From Siphonodentalium dalli (Eukaryota; Mollusca; Scaphopoda; Gadilida; Siphonodentaliidae), in NCBI GenBank assembly GCA_032622095.1, contig CP136069.1, forward strand, positions 182,395,122 to 182,459,121: a stretch of 64,000 nt of DNA. The letters are read 5' to 3'. This document shows positions 46,965-58,084 of the stretch, piece after piece (position 1 is the stretch's first letter; each line of letters opens with the position of its first letter). The position numbers were made by a program, and so were the translations under genes. A model generated the notes under the pieces. That model was given only the letters and a program-made list of their open reading frames with translations, did no database searches and was not told the origin of the DNA.

Positions 46965-47640
46965 TCCGTCGTCCGTCCGTCCGTCCGTCAACAATTTACT
47001 TTGGCTCATCATACAGGCCGCATCCCTCATCCGATAATCACCAAACTATATATGGATCTTCGGGGTGACCTCTAGATGGGAGCCATTTGTTTTCTTCGAA
47101 ATTCGTTAAAAAACAGCCGCCGGAGTCATTTTGGATTTCAAATTTGAATCCATCGGCATTGTCTGGAGCCCGCATTTATAGGATAATTGTTTTGAAAGTT
47201 GCAGGCTTATTTAGGATCAACTCTAGATGGGAGCCATCGAATTTGAACAAATTTCGACGGAAAACATGGACGCCGGCTGCCATCTTGGATTTTACTCTTT
47301 TCATGACTTAATATTTTTTGGCACACCCTACAGACCACATCCCTCATCTGATCATCACCAATCTAGATGGGAGCCATCGATTATTTCCGAAATCCGTTGA
47401 AAAACATGACTGCCAACGGCCATCTTGTATTTTACTCTTTGCATGACTAAATCCTTCGGCACAGCCTACAGACCACACCCCTCATCCGATTGTCACCAAA
47501 CTGCATACGGATCTTCGGGGTTACATCTAGATGGGAGCCATTGATTATTTTCGAAATTCGTTGTAATACATGGCTGTTAGCTACCTGTGACCATATTGAA
47601 TTTCCAATTGAATCCATTAGCACACCCTTCAGCCGACATT
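46965..47640 (+). repeat. (CCGT)n followed by ~150-bp tandem units
   Basis: A short (CCGT)n at about 46972-46988, then four diverged units each with ctagatgggagccat (about 47071, 47221, 47362 and 47528) and variants of catccctcatccgat and ccatcttggattttact. Confidence 0.8.
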
Positions 47641-48069
47641 TATTGGTGAAATGTTTGAAATGAAAATAATTTAATTTACACAATACAAGCCATTTACTGT
47701 AACGTTTTTACTTTCCTTCATTCTTCGTCATTCTATTCATTGCTCAGCAAAATATTAACTCCTTCCCATGTTGAGCTACAGTGTCATTGACACTTTCAAT
47801 ATTATGCCTATCAGATTTATGGAGACACGGACTCAGTACGAGAGTTTATTGATTGAAATGTGCTTTCATTCCTTATCGAAATGGCCATGTATCGATCGGA
47901 ATTTCACAGTGAGATGTCCCTCAACTCAGATCAATCTTGAATACCTATTAAAAGCCCATTTTATGGAACTTGAAGTTCGGAAACTGAGCTATAAGGTCCC
48001 GTTTCAAAGAAGTTTGCAGATTCGTCCAATAATGCCTCTTTTAGGACCCTCATTTAGACTCATTATTTG
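47641..48069. other. No gene recognised
   Basis: No supported feature. Confidence 0.35.
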
Positions 48070-48434
48070 AAATTTCGGGAATGCTTCTATATTCCGAAGG
48101 TTCTTTATTCAGATGGTTCTCTATTCCGAAGGTTCTTTATTCCGAAAGTATCAGGAGGTTTCTTTATTCCGAATATGTTCTATTCTGACGGTTCTTCATT
48201 TCCAAAAGACATCACAGTCTATATAGTTTAACATTCACACCCCAAACAAATGGAATTGAAAATAATATTACCACAGAACATTAATACACCCAAAGTGAGA
48301 TGCCATATTCTAATTTCCAAATTGTTCCAGGTGTCAATTATTAATAACAGGAAGAAGTGGATAGGTTTATGGTGGTTGAAACAAAATTATGGATAAACTC
48401 CGGCCAAACTGGCATGCGGAAGAAACGTCAAAGT

Positions 48435-48618
48435 TTAACCCTTTGATGACAGGAGCTGCGCTGGTGCAACATTAATGATCCTGTGCCAGTGCATCCTCTT
48501 ATATACGCGAGTCTCCCATAGGGAGCCTCGCATATATAAGATAATGCAATGGCTTACAAGGTCAAGGTCAATATTTTTAGGCCAATGCATTCTCTTATAT
48601 ACACGAGGCTCCCTATGG
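48435..48618 (+). mobile_element. Double-hairpin TTAA element, subfamily B, 3'-truncated
   Basis: Left end TTAACCCTTTGATGACAGGA, differing from subfamily A after the first ten bases. Hairpin 1 (48485-48553) is full length, with the inner stem ctccc-ATA-gggag in place of cgacc-ATA-ggtcg. Hairpin 2 starts at 48581 and breaks at about 48618. The right end is missing. Confidence 0.85.
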
Positions 48619-48721
48619 AAGGGTTTACAACAAATAAAAATGGCACAATTCACAACTCCATGTGGGTTCGTCGCCCGTTGATTCGTCGATATTCTGCAAT
48701 GCGGTACGCGTTTGAGTCAAA

Positions 48722-48800
48722 CTATAATAATAATAATAATAATATTTTTATAGCGCCTATCCCCCGTAAGGGGTCCTAAGCGCTTTGAGTATTGAGATTG
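48722..48800 (+). repeat. (AAT)n-headed short palindromic repeat
   Basis: (AAT)n runs into tttttatagcgcctatcccc, a small ccccgtaaggggt hairpin and taagcgctttgag. The tatagcgc / gcgctt ends resemble the outer palindrome around 61624-61900 (tatcgcttaagcgctatata). Confidence 0.65.
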
Positions 48801-49095
48801 AATCAGTAACGCCGCCGTTGTATATTATAGTCTTCTTTTAGTTGACGTATATATCGTTCCCTCCAAGATTATCCATGCACTCCATCTTAAATGGTGCTCG
48901 TTCGCCGGGGTCGGCCGCATCGGCATTACTTTCCAAGTATACATGTACATATTTAGATGGCTCACACAAAAGCAGAAGTTTCCTCTCAATACCTTCGGAA
49001 TAAAGAAATTCGGGGTAGAGAACCTTCGGAATAGCGATCCTTCGGAATAGAGAACCTTCAGAATAAGGAACCTCGGAATAAAGACATGGTCCCGA

Positions 49096-49490
49096 ATATC
49101 ACCCAATACATTCGGTTTATTATCATAGTAAAATAATCAAAAATAAATATAGACATAAAATCGGGACCTCGGGAGAAAATGTGAGACCACACCAAGTTGA
49201 AGCAGTAGTGTCAAATACATGTTTAAATATACATGTCTGAGACTGAGATATCAAAGGTGGCACTACACTAGATGAAGTCTGTTTTTCGCCATTATTCATT
49301 GCACCATTCAACTGTCCTTTTTTTCAGAGCGTGGGCCTAATTATATTTTGGCATGCCATTTTCACAACCGCTATATATGATGTATACCGAGCGTCACTTG
49401 TAGAACCAAGAATAGCTCCTGTGATATGTATGGTGCTTTCGTCAGTATATTATGTATGTCTGTTAAATATATGGATCGATATTCTCTTGG
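49096..49490. other. No gene recognised
   Basis: No supported feature. Confidence 0.35.
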
Positions 49491-49615
49491 GATAAAATCA
49501 TACCGATGTAACAGCAAAAACATACTGGAGTAAATGTTGCCACAATTAAATATCATACCGATGTAACAGCAAAAAGATACTGGAGTAAATGTTGCCACAA
49601 TTAAATATTTAGATA
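49491..49615 (+). repeat. Recent tandem duplication of ~60 bp
   Basis: Two almost identical copies of the segment beginning atcataccgatgtaacagca and ending ttgccacaattaaatat. Confidence 0.9.
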
Positions 49616-49944
49616 TACATCTGTCTATATAAAAGCCAAGTAGTATGTGTATGTACGTATGCATGTGTGTTTGTCTGCCTGTAACTCTGTCACGGTTTTG
49701 GCGCGTTAAAAAATATATAATAAATCCTCATGTCCGATTGCGCCCATATTTTGTCCACGTCCTGTTGCATGTCTTAGAATACGACATGCAAACTTGTATG
49801 CCGATTGGTTAAAGAGGGCCTAAGATACGCCGCCTGGATCGGATGGACACAATTAATTGCCCGTATCGATAGCGATGCCAATGTTGATATCAGTCATATT
49901 TGGCGGGCAATCCCTCACTTTAAACATAATCAATAGCTTAGATA

Positions 49945-50730
49945 TCGTGGGTGCCCCAGTCAATGTTTCAGAGATCCTCGGTGTCCAGGTTAACGCGTTA
50001 GAGACCATATGTGCACACTCAATGTCTTAGAGATAGTGGGTGCCCTAATAAATGTGTTATAGATGGTGGTGCCCTAATAAATGTTTAGAGATGCTCGGTG
50101 TCCCAGTCAATGCTTTATATACCATGTGTGTGCACTCAATGTCTTAGATATAGTGGGTGTCATAATAGATGTATTATAGATAGTGGTGCCCTAATACATG
50201 TTTGGAGATGCTCGGTGTCCCAGGCAATGCTTTAGAGACCATGCGTGCACAAGCAAATGCTTTAGAGATAGTGGGTGGCCTAATAAATGTTTGGAGATGC
50301 TCGGTGTCCCAGGCAATGCTTTAGAGACCATGTGTGCACAAGCAAATGCTTTAGAGATAGTGGGTGGCCTAATAAATGTTTGGAGATGCTCGGTGTCCCA
50401 GTCAATGCTTTATATACCATGTGTGTGCACTCAATGTCTTAGATATAGTGGGTGTCATAATAGATGTATTATAGATAGTGGGTGGCCTAATAAATGTTTG
50501 GAGATGCTCGGTGTCCCAGGCAATGCTTTAGAGACCATGGGTGCACAATCAAATGACTTAGAGATAGTGGGTGGCCTAATAAATGTTTAGAGATGATCGG
50601 TGTCCCAGGCAAGACCGTGGTGCCCAAATGAATGTCTTAGAGATCGTCGGTGCCCAAATCAATGTATTAGAGATAATGTGTGCCCTAATATATGTTTATA
50701 TATCCTGGGTGTCCTAATCAATGTTTTAGT
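49945..50730 (+). repeat. ~29-bp satellite with higher-order structure
   Basis: Monomers of 28-30 bp (consensus-like tgttttagagatnntnggtg + tcccantcaa) are arranged in multi-monomer blocks. A block with aggcaatgctttagagacca, gcacaagcaaatgctttaga and gtgggtggcctaataaatgt is repeated at about 50210, 50290 and 50500 with high identity, while outer monomers are more diverged. The 130-codon frame inside is a translation of the array. Confidence 0.87.
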
Positions 50731-50825
50731 CCATGGGCTGGTAGGACCCATAATGCACCCTCCACTTCTCAAATGCTTCGGTATTGTCATGCACCCTAAT
50801 GTGTATTGTTCAAGAAAAAATAAGC

Positions 50826-51110
50826 TAACAGCAAATATTTAGGGTCCTAGTGTACCTACTGGATCAAAGTTCAGCGTTAATCATTTTCCATTTTTGTTTT
50901 CGATAATGATGGGGGTGGGGGAAACAGTAATCCGATATAAGTGTCATTTTGATTGGATTTTAACAGGTGATGTATCATTGTGTAGGTATTTAATTACGAA
51001 AATATGATGTTGTAATTGATGAAGTCACCAGATGTCAAACGGTCACGCAACGGCGATAAAAACACAAATATAATTGTCTGGAAGCTGATAGGATATCCCT
51101 GCACCCCCAT
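50826..51110 (+). repeat. Dispersed repeat, inverted partner 57295-57610
   Basis: Its reverse complement at 57295-57610 shares ctaggacc..gtaggtacac, aggtgatgt, tcacgcaacgg and aacacaaatataat. The copies are moderately diverged. Confidence 0.82.
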
Positions 51111-51134
51111 TTCAGGACTTTAAAGATACTCAAT

Positions 51135-51560
51135 CCGATTAAGTGCCCCTCAATTACTATTTATTTGACTTCGGGGGTAAAAATATTTGATTCGAGTCGA
51201 GAAACCCACCCATCAAAGCTCAGAGTGATCAGATATCGATTTTTTAAATCTATTATTTTTCACCACCTGGAATATTTAGTGGCCCAGTAAAGTCGATGAG
51301 ACTTCTCGGACCAAATTGTGGATGAAGATGGATAACACTAAAATCAAGTGGCTTTTTTGTGTCAGGTATTTGACAAAACCGGAAAATTTCGTTGAACAAT
51401 GTTGATAAACCACAGGTTTTGTACAATTTGATACTATAGTTGACTGGTTAGCATTATTTTTGGGCAATTAATCGATTCTGATTATTGAAGCGGCATTTCC
51501 AAAACAAATTGTTGTTGGAATCTGATGATATGGGGACCATCGAATCGGACTGAGTACCTA
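51135..51560 (+). repeat. Dispersed repeat, partner 11485-11890
   Basis: Collinear with 11485-11890. It lies about 25 bp after the preceding repeat, so the two may be parts of one larger element here. Confidence 0.82.
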
Positions 51561-52959
51561 TAATTACCCACTCCATTTCTTCCCTATTGTATCCCTAAAA
51601 TTTTATCTGGTTAAGAATTGCGACTTTGTTTTATATTTTCCATGTTAACTAATTATTTTAGCCATTAAATATACCATTCAGTGTGTGAGAAGATAAAGTC
51701 ATTTATAATTCAGGACCAGTCAGTAAACAATCGTTCAAACACGGGCAGTTGTTTTAGGCTTGAAACTAAATTTATAAACAATTTTCATCGGCGTGGTAGA
51801 AGAAGATTTAAAGCCAGGATAGTGAGGTATGTAATGGCATTTTACTTTTTGAATGTCAAGTTTATTAATACGTACTTAGTTTTAATAAATCATCTGTTAT
51901 CTAGTTCGCGCGAATCAGTTTGTCATATGTTGACAGAAGATTTGCTTTTTAACGCGCCAGAATTGTTGATCTGGACGAAGTGTGTGGTGAAGGACGATTG
52001 TGAGCCATCATCAAACAGTATATTGCCAAACTATTACACGCTTCCGATGCTACGTAAGCGATGGTGGTTTTCAACAATGAACATGTAGACGAGACATTTT
52101 GAAAAAATCAAATAAAAACTGTCGGTTGTTTCAGGTTGAAATTTTACATTGCAGTGGAGGAACTTCTGTGGTCTTTGCATCCCAGACTCGACACGGTTTT
52201 GGCCACTGTTTGCACTTTGACCTTATTGGGATCATATAAACGTGTGTGATGTTTTGTAGTATAGCGTCGGCAACGAACACGAGACAAACAGTCGGAACAG
52301 CGATGTGTATCTGACAGAGAGTAGAAATCGGGCCTTTTTGTCGTACGACGTCGAGACGCGTCTGTAAGTTAGTTATTGTTGTACAATTTGCTGACAAATG
52401 GTGAGTTGGTGACCATCACGGAATGCACATATCGAACGAAATGTATGCGGTAGTTGGAGTTGAAAGTTCTTTGCTGAGAATGGACCGATGGATTCGCGAG
52501 GTATGTAGAAAGTGTAGGTGTTGGGTTAGGAAATATGGCACAGTCTTGTTGGAGATAATCTTTAATGTTGTTCGCTATGGGTAATTGCTTTGTCGGTGAT
52601 TAGATATATCGATCCTTATTGTCCACGGCTGTAAATTCCTCAAGGAAATGGAACCCAACGTTCGGACGTTTCTCTCGATATATAGACGTGGCAATATAAG
52701 TAGATCTCGAATGAAACTAGAATGATCATAGAATAATGATATATTGGTATTTATATCACCCCTGGAACGTTGTACATTACTGCTAAGGATAGCCTGGTTC
52801 TATGACTCAGATAATTGATTTAACATGTGGTCGAACACATCATGTTCCGCCTATTTTATGTTAATTAGTTCGAGGGCCATTTCATTGCGGACCGCAAGAG
52901 AATTGGTGGCATAATATTGTACTGTGCATATTTCTATTTTCCAATCACCAATGCGAGCT
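51561..52959. other. No recognised gene; 135-codon open frame
   Basis: The frame at 51681-52088 (MCEKIKSFIIQDQSVNNRSN...) has a basic cluster RRGRRRFKAR and mixed composition but matches no family I know. No splice or promoter evidence. The rest is unassigned. Confidence 0.3.
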
Positions 52960-53460
52960 ATAAGTAATACATATAATGGTAGTAACATATACATGTATTT
53001 GGGATTCATGTAATATAGGTATGTTAGTTGGAGGAATATTAAGCGACTCTCTTCAAATAACGGGCACTGGAAGAAAAATGCGAGGCGTCTTCAATATAAA
53101 ACCCACATTGACAGTGGGCTGTTATAGAGATATAGTTTTCAAGTTTATCAAAATTTAAGTCGCTGCAATTATTCCTTAGCTTGGTGTGCACGATGTTCCA
53201 TTTGCGAGAGCCTGAATTGAAGTATGGCGGCGGTTTTGGGGGAAATATAGGCAATTTGTCATACATTAGTTTCAATATGTCGGTTTTGGTGCGATCAGAT
53301 GAACCATTTATTACCACTGCATTCCATTTAATTACCATCTCAGGCAGAAAGGTCGATTTAAAATGTTGTGAGGAGGTGGTAGATTTGTCAAAGTTTGAAG
53401 GTGGCCTGTGCGATTTTATGTTTCTGTCCATATCTTTGTTTTAACAGGTCGATGGCACTA
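52960..53460 (-). pseudogene. LINE C-terminal fragment
   Basis: On the minus strand: STFLPEMVIKWNAVVINGSS, PPPYFNSGSRKWNIVHTKLR, NNCSDLNFDKLENYISITAH, CQCGFYIEDASHF. The pattern (strand-helix W-N, then HTKLRxxCSxLN, then CxCGxxxEDxxHFxxxCP) is the C-terminal end of RT proteins in several LINE groups. The frame changes at about 53040, with a likely continuation (FLQCPLFEESRLIFLQLTYL). Heavily truncated. Confidence 0.8.
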
Positions 53461-53626
53461 AAGTATTTATCATTGGTGCAGCCATAGACAGAAAGCGCGA
53501 CAGGGCCTCTCAATAGCGATCTCAAGTGTTGAAATGTTTGAATGGCTCGAAGTTCAGTGCTCGGAATATAATGAACAGCCGTATTGAATTAATCACACAA
53601 TGACTGCCACTGTACAATTTCACCAA

Positions 53627-54026
53627 CAAAGCCTTTACCCAACAAACCGGCCAAAACCGGCCAAATAAAGCTTCAACAGCCTAAAATATCTTCGGTCTGT
53701 CTCAATAGAACCATACAAATATGGATATCATTGGAACCGGCTCCTTGACCACATTGTGATAGTTACAGTTATGCCCTGTGCCAATGCATTCTCTTATATA
53801 TGCGAGTCGACCATAGGTCGCCTCGCATATATAAGAGAATGCATTGGCCTAAAAAAAATATTTTTTTAACACTTTTTACCATTTTTTCTTACATTCTTTA
53901 ACAATTTTATAATTTTTAATGTGTTAAGCCAATGCATTCTCTTATATATGCGAGGCGACCTATGGTCGACTCGCATATATAAGAGAATGCATTGGCACAG
54001 GGCCGTTCTGTTGGGTAAAGGGTTAA
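53627..54026 (+). mobile_element. Double-hairpin TTAA element, subfamily A, long-left form
   Basis: Nearly identical to 8358-8757, with the same ~120-bp left segment. Hairpins are at 53780-53848 and 53928-53996. The right end is intact with TTAA at 54023-54026. The left terminus reads CAAAGCCTTTACCC where TTAACCCTTTACCC is expected, so one TTAA is lost. Confidence 0.9.
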
Positions 54027-55160
54027 ACAAACGAAGCGTTAGATTGGGTACTATTTGTTTATACTGAAACGCCTTTGACGGCAAAGGGTCGGTCTCAATA
54101 CTGTTCTGTAGAATAATTGAAAAACATATTCCACGGTTAATCATATGTTTATATAGTCATAAAGAGTCACAGTAAAGAAACAACAGCGAGTAATTAAACA
54201 TGGCTGCTTGCTTGTTAGGATTCGGTTTTGGTTCTGACGTGAGGCCTTCTTCGTCCGGGTAATCGGGAATATGACGTCACGATCGGTGTGCTCGATTCCT
54301 AATCTGGTCGGAATCCTATATCACTACTGTTCTCTGACTTCTTCACTTTCACGGCTTCTGGTGTGTTTAAGAAGTAAGCATACCGTTCTCTGTGAGTCTG
54401 TATCTTACGGATATACAGTTCCGATTCCTTCGCTTCTGTGTTAATTTGTCATCGTTGCCTGAACGATGTGTCAGAATTGTGTCATTCATCTCTGTCAGGA
54501 ACGCTATTTTTCGCCAAATAATGCGATATGTTGGCGGATTCTCCCTTTATATATGGGCATGTATCACCATCTAAAAATTTCGTTGATCAATTGCGTTGTG
54601 TGGCCACGTTGTGCTTTCGTTTCTTCAGGATGATTATCAGTTCGTCCATATTTGTTGGTTCGATGGACTAATGTGTGTCACGGAAAGAATGTTAGAAAGA
54701 AACATAATTATATTGAACGATCAGAGATAATTTACGACCAATAACATACTGCACAATAATACCTTGACACTCACACTATAATCACATGCACGCACCTAAT
54801 TAACCGAGTTAATTAACGTAGTTCAATTAGTAGAGTCTCGCTCCACATTATATATCCCCAAAACAAATGATGTGAAAAGGTATACAAACAGTTGCAAAAA
54901 TGGTATATGGCTTGTTGAAATAATTCCTCTCCCGTTTTATGTTCATCGTCGAAATTAGTTTTGTTTACATTCCTTGCGATGTTTTGCCAAGATGGAAGCA
55001 CCTAAACAGTAAAAGGTGAGCTAGACAACAATTTTATTGCAGTTCGGTTTGTCGCCGATCGCATCGAGGCTCGGTAAATAATACTTAACGACTATAATTA
55101 TCCTTATCATTTATCAAACACGCGAACGACGATAACAGTCCCAGCTCAAATGTCGTGCAT
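54027..55160. other. No gene recognised
   Basis: No supported feature. The part near 54240-54300 is slightly GC-richer but has no defined promoter motif. Confidence 0.4.
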
Positions 55161-55525
55161 CTCAGGCCTCCATTTGCAGTGCTGCAATCAAATATCCTGT
55201 GCCAATGCATTCTCTTATATATGCGAGTCGACCATAAGTCGCCTCACATATATAAGAGAATGCATTGGTATAACAAATTTTATAATATTTTTTATAATTG
55301 TTAAAAATTGTAAGAAAAAATGATAACAAATTGATAAAGAATGTAAGAAAAAATGATAAATTGGTAAAGAATTTAAGGAAAATTAATAATAAAAAAAAAA
55401 GATTAAACATTGTTAGGCCAATGCATTATCTTATAAATGCCAGGCGACCTATGGCCTACTCGCATATATAAGAGAATGCATTGGCACAGGATCTTTGATT
55501 GCAGCAGTGCAAATGGAGGCCTGAG
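55161..55525. mobile_element. Double-hairpin core inside a different palindrome (CTCAGGCCTCC ends)
   Basis: The outer arms 55161-55200 and 55486-55525 (ctcaggcctccatttgca.. / ..tgcaaatggaggcctgag) are inverted copies with about two mismatches and no similarity to the TTAACCC ends. The core meets them at CCTGTGCC / GGCACAGG, as elsewhere. Hairpins at 55201-55269 and 55417-55485 carry several substitutions. The AT spacer is enlarged by repeats of gataaattggtaaagaat type. Confidence 0.87.
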
Positions 55526-57294
55526 TGAGTCTGGTCGTTGAAGTACAAATGCAGGGTCAACCTAGAACAAATTGTTAGTAAGGTGAATTTGGTATCAAAA
55601 CATGCGGAAATGTCCAAGGAACAACATATCTAAAATCCGCTAAAATCAGATTTGGAGAAACATTTTATCCAAGATGGTGTCAAACATGGTTGTCTACATC
55701 AGTTTTGGAACTAAGCCATTGTATGATATGTTGTGGCATAGGAATTACGCAGTTATACCAGTTTGTGTGAAATTAGAGTACGGGGGCCTATAGAGTGACG
55801 CGGACGGAAAATAATACAATTGTGGCCATGAAATGGCTGTCAAAATGGCCGTAACTCCAAGACATACCACTGCGAAAGCAACATATTTGATAACCACATT
55901 GGAAGTGAAAATACGTATTGGTAATACTGTTGTTTAAAGGTACACAGATAATTAAAACAGATCCATCTGCAGGATTTATCGGTCACTGTAATGCGATTCA
56001 AACCTAATGATTTATGTCTTCACTGTTTGGGTTTTCTGCTTATACAACATCCAACTGTCGGGCCGACATATAATACTTTTGTGCATGCAACATACAGATT
56101 AATGACTAATGTTTCGCTAAAATGCATGATAGTCCCAATGCTTATTACCCTTAAAGAAACGCCCGTCGCTTCAACAGATTAGTATCATATCTCACCAGAT
56201 CAAAGCGATTGTTTACAATTTATGCAAGACTAATGTTCACGCTGCTACTAAACCTGTTTGTTAGTAGACCATTTTGTAAAATTACTTCAGTCGCCACTTT
56301 ACAACTGGATATGCTACCACGCAATGAACAATGTTCAGTATCGTTTTGTTTGAAAATATCTTGACAATACCACCAAGATACTTGTGCTAAATACTAGGTG
56401 ATCATCATTTAAAGATGTTATTTCAGCTTCGAATATTCATGAAATGTTATTATTTGTGGTTTCGTGTACATAAATTATATGTAACATTGGGGCGAAGGGG
56501 TAACGCGGTGATGCGGTTGCAGAAAACGTAGTACTTTCCGCATATATTTGGCTTTGGTGAATGTAACTAAATATAATTTCCAGCTACAAACACAGTCTCT
56601 GCCACAGATTATGTAAACAATGTTGGTCAAGTTTCGAATTTATTGAAGATTGTCTATGGTACTCCATAAGTTGTGTTATGATAAATTGCGTTCATAATAT
56701 GCCACCATATATTATTGTCTTAAAAGCGAAATATTCGTGTTTCATCACCTGCTAGGAGGCAACTATGACTGCTATTTTGAGACATGGACAAAACTATCTC
56801 CACATTTTACCCAGGACTATATATGCATATCTCTCATGTTGTTATGTGGCAATGCATTTTGAAAGGTTTGATGTTGTAGATATAAAAATAAAAGATGATC
56901 GGTCACATTCGTGAGACTGCTCTGACTGCATATAATTCTACGTCTAGACAAAGTCACATGCCTGGTGTTAGTTGACGTTCTCTGGCGACCTTTAACCTTA
57001 AGACATTTAACGTCATTGTAAAATATCCGCCATTGTTATTTGTATGTTTATCTGAATGCAATCATGTGATTTAGTCTAAATAATATCAAATGAAGAAGGC
57101 CTATGGCCGAAAGCTTTTGAAGAGTGACTTATTTAATTTGGTTTTCTATAATTTGCATCAAAACTGGCTTTAGTGCATGCCTCGTATGAATAAACGGCGG
57201 CCATGTTGGACGCCATCTTGTCTGGTGTCTAAACGGGCACGTTTTACGTTTTAATATTGCTTAAAAGTTGAGGGACAAGAAGGAAGAAACGGAG
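55526..57294. other. Non-coding; upstream of PGAP2-like gene
   Basis: No exon identified. The untranslated first exon and promoter of the PGAP2-like gene are expected upstream of 57934 but could not be located. Confidence 0.4.
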
Positions 57295-57610
57295 TCATGT
57301 GGTGTGACATGCAGGGGTACCATATCAGCCCCCGGGCTATTATATTTGTGTTTTCATTACCGTTGCGTGACCTTTTAACACCTGGTAACGTCATCAATGA
57401 CCACATCACATTTTGTCGTTACCGGTGGATAGAGTAATCAATACTCACAACATGACACATCACCTGTTAAAATCCAATCACAATGACATAACTTATAATT
57501 ATGGGATTACCGCATCCTCCCCCTATTATGATCGAAAAATAATAAAAACTAAGTAAGGCTACACTTGGACTCAGTAGGTACACTAGGACCAAACATATTT
57601 GATGTTAATA
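57295..57610 (-). repeat. Dispersed repeat, inverted partner of 50826-51110
   Basis: Ends near tcagtaggtacactaggacc, the reverse complement of the start of 50826-51110. Confidence 0.82.
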
Positions 57611-57905
57611 TCATTTTTCCTGAACTATACACATTAGGGTACATCGAAATACCAAAGAAGGTGAGTACGTATTGGGGGTCCTTTACCAGCCCATGGACTA
57701 TTTTGAGATATACTGTGGGCCCTCAACAATCTTTGAAAACTTTTGAATGTTTTTGAATGAAGTGAGCAGGCATTTGATTCAGAAGCACTCCTTGGTAGAT
57801 AATTTGATCTCATAATGATTTGTAATTTAGTATGCACACTTGAAATGTTTGAAACTTTAATTTGCGCAAATAAATTTATTCACTGATTATTCAGTTTGAT
57901 TCATT

Positions 57906-57933
57906 GTTTTTTTTTTTTTTTTTTTTTTTTCAG
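57906..57933 (+). promoter_or_regulatory. 3' splice acceptor with 24-T tract
   Basis: An uninterrupted run of about 24 T ends in CAG at 57931-57933, ten bases before the PGAP2 start codon. It shows that an upstream untranslated exon is spliced on. Confidence 0.8.
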
Positions 57934-58084
57934 AATAGCAAATATGTCATCCCGAAGTTTGTTTGATGTTTCCTTCAAGAAGGTCGCATATTTCTACATA
58001 GGACTGCCGACATTTGCAACAGCATTTTGTGTATTGTGGTCCTTAATGTTTGATTTTGAGGCTTCCACGAGAACACATTGCGGG
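57934..58084 (+). CDS. PGAP2: PGAP2 exon with start codon
   Basis: ATG at 57944-57946 with A at -3 opens 47 codons ending THCG. The donor is GTAAAT at 58085, phase 0. The frame is open upstream, but the splice acceptor shows that the upstream Met at 57896 is intronic. Confidence 0.92.

Larger units (their letters stand above)
48070..49095. repeat. Inverted pair of short TTCCGAAGGTTCTTTA arrays
   Basis: A degenerate array of a ~17-bp unit (tattccgaaggttcttt) at 48085-48200 is mirrored by an array of its reverse complement (aaccttcggaataaaga) at 48985-49085. The ~780 bp between hold a double-hairpin remnant and an (AAT)n-headed repeat. Confidence 0.82.

Noticed and set aside
51681-52088. 135-codon open frame MCEKIKSFIIQDQ
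   Set aside because: Unrecognised and unsupported by splice, promoter or homology evidence; mentioned only as content of an unassigned stretch.
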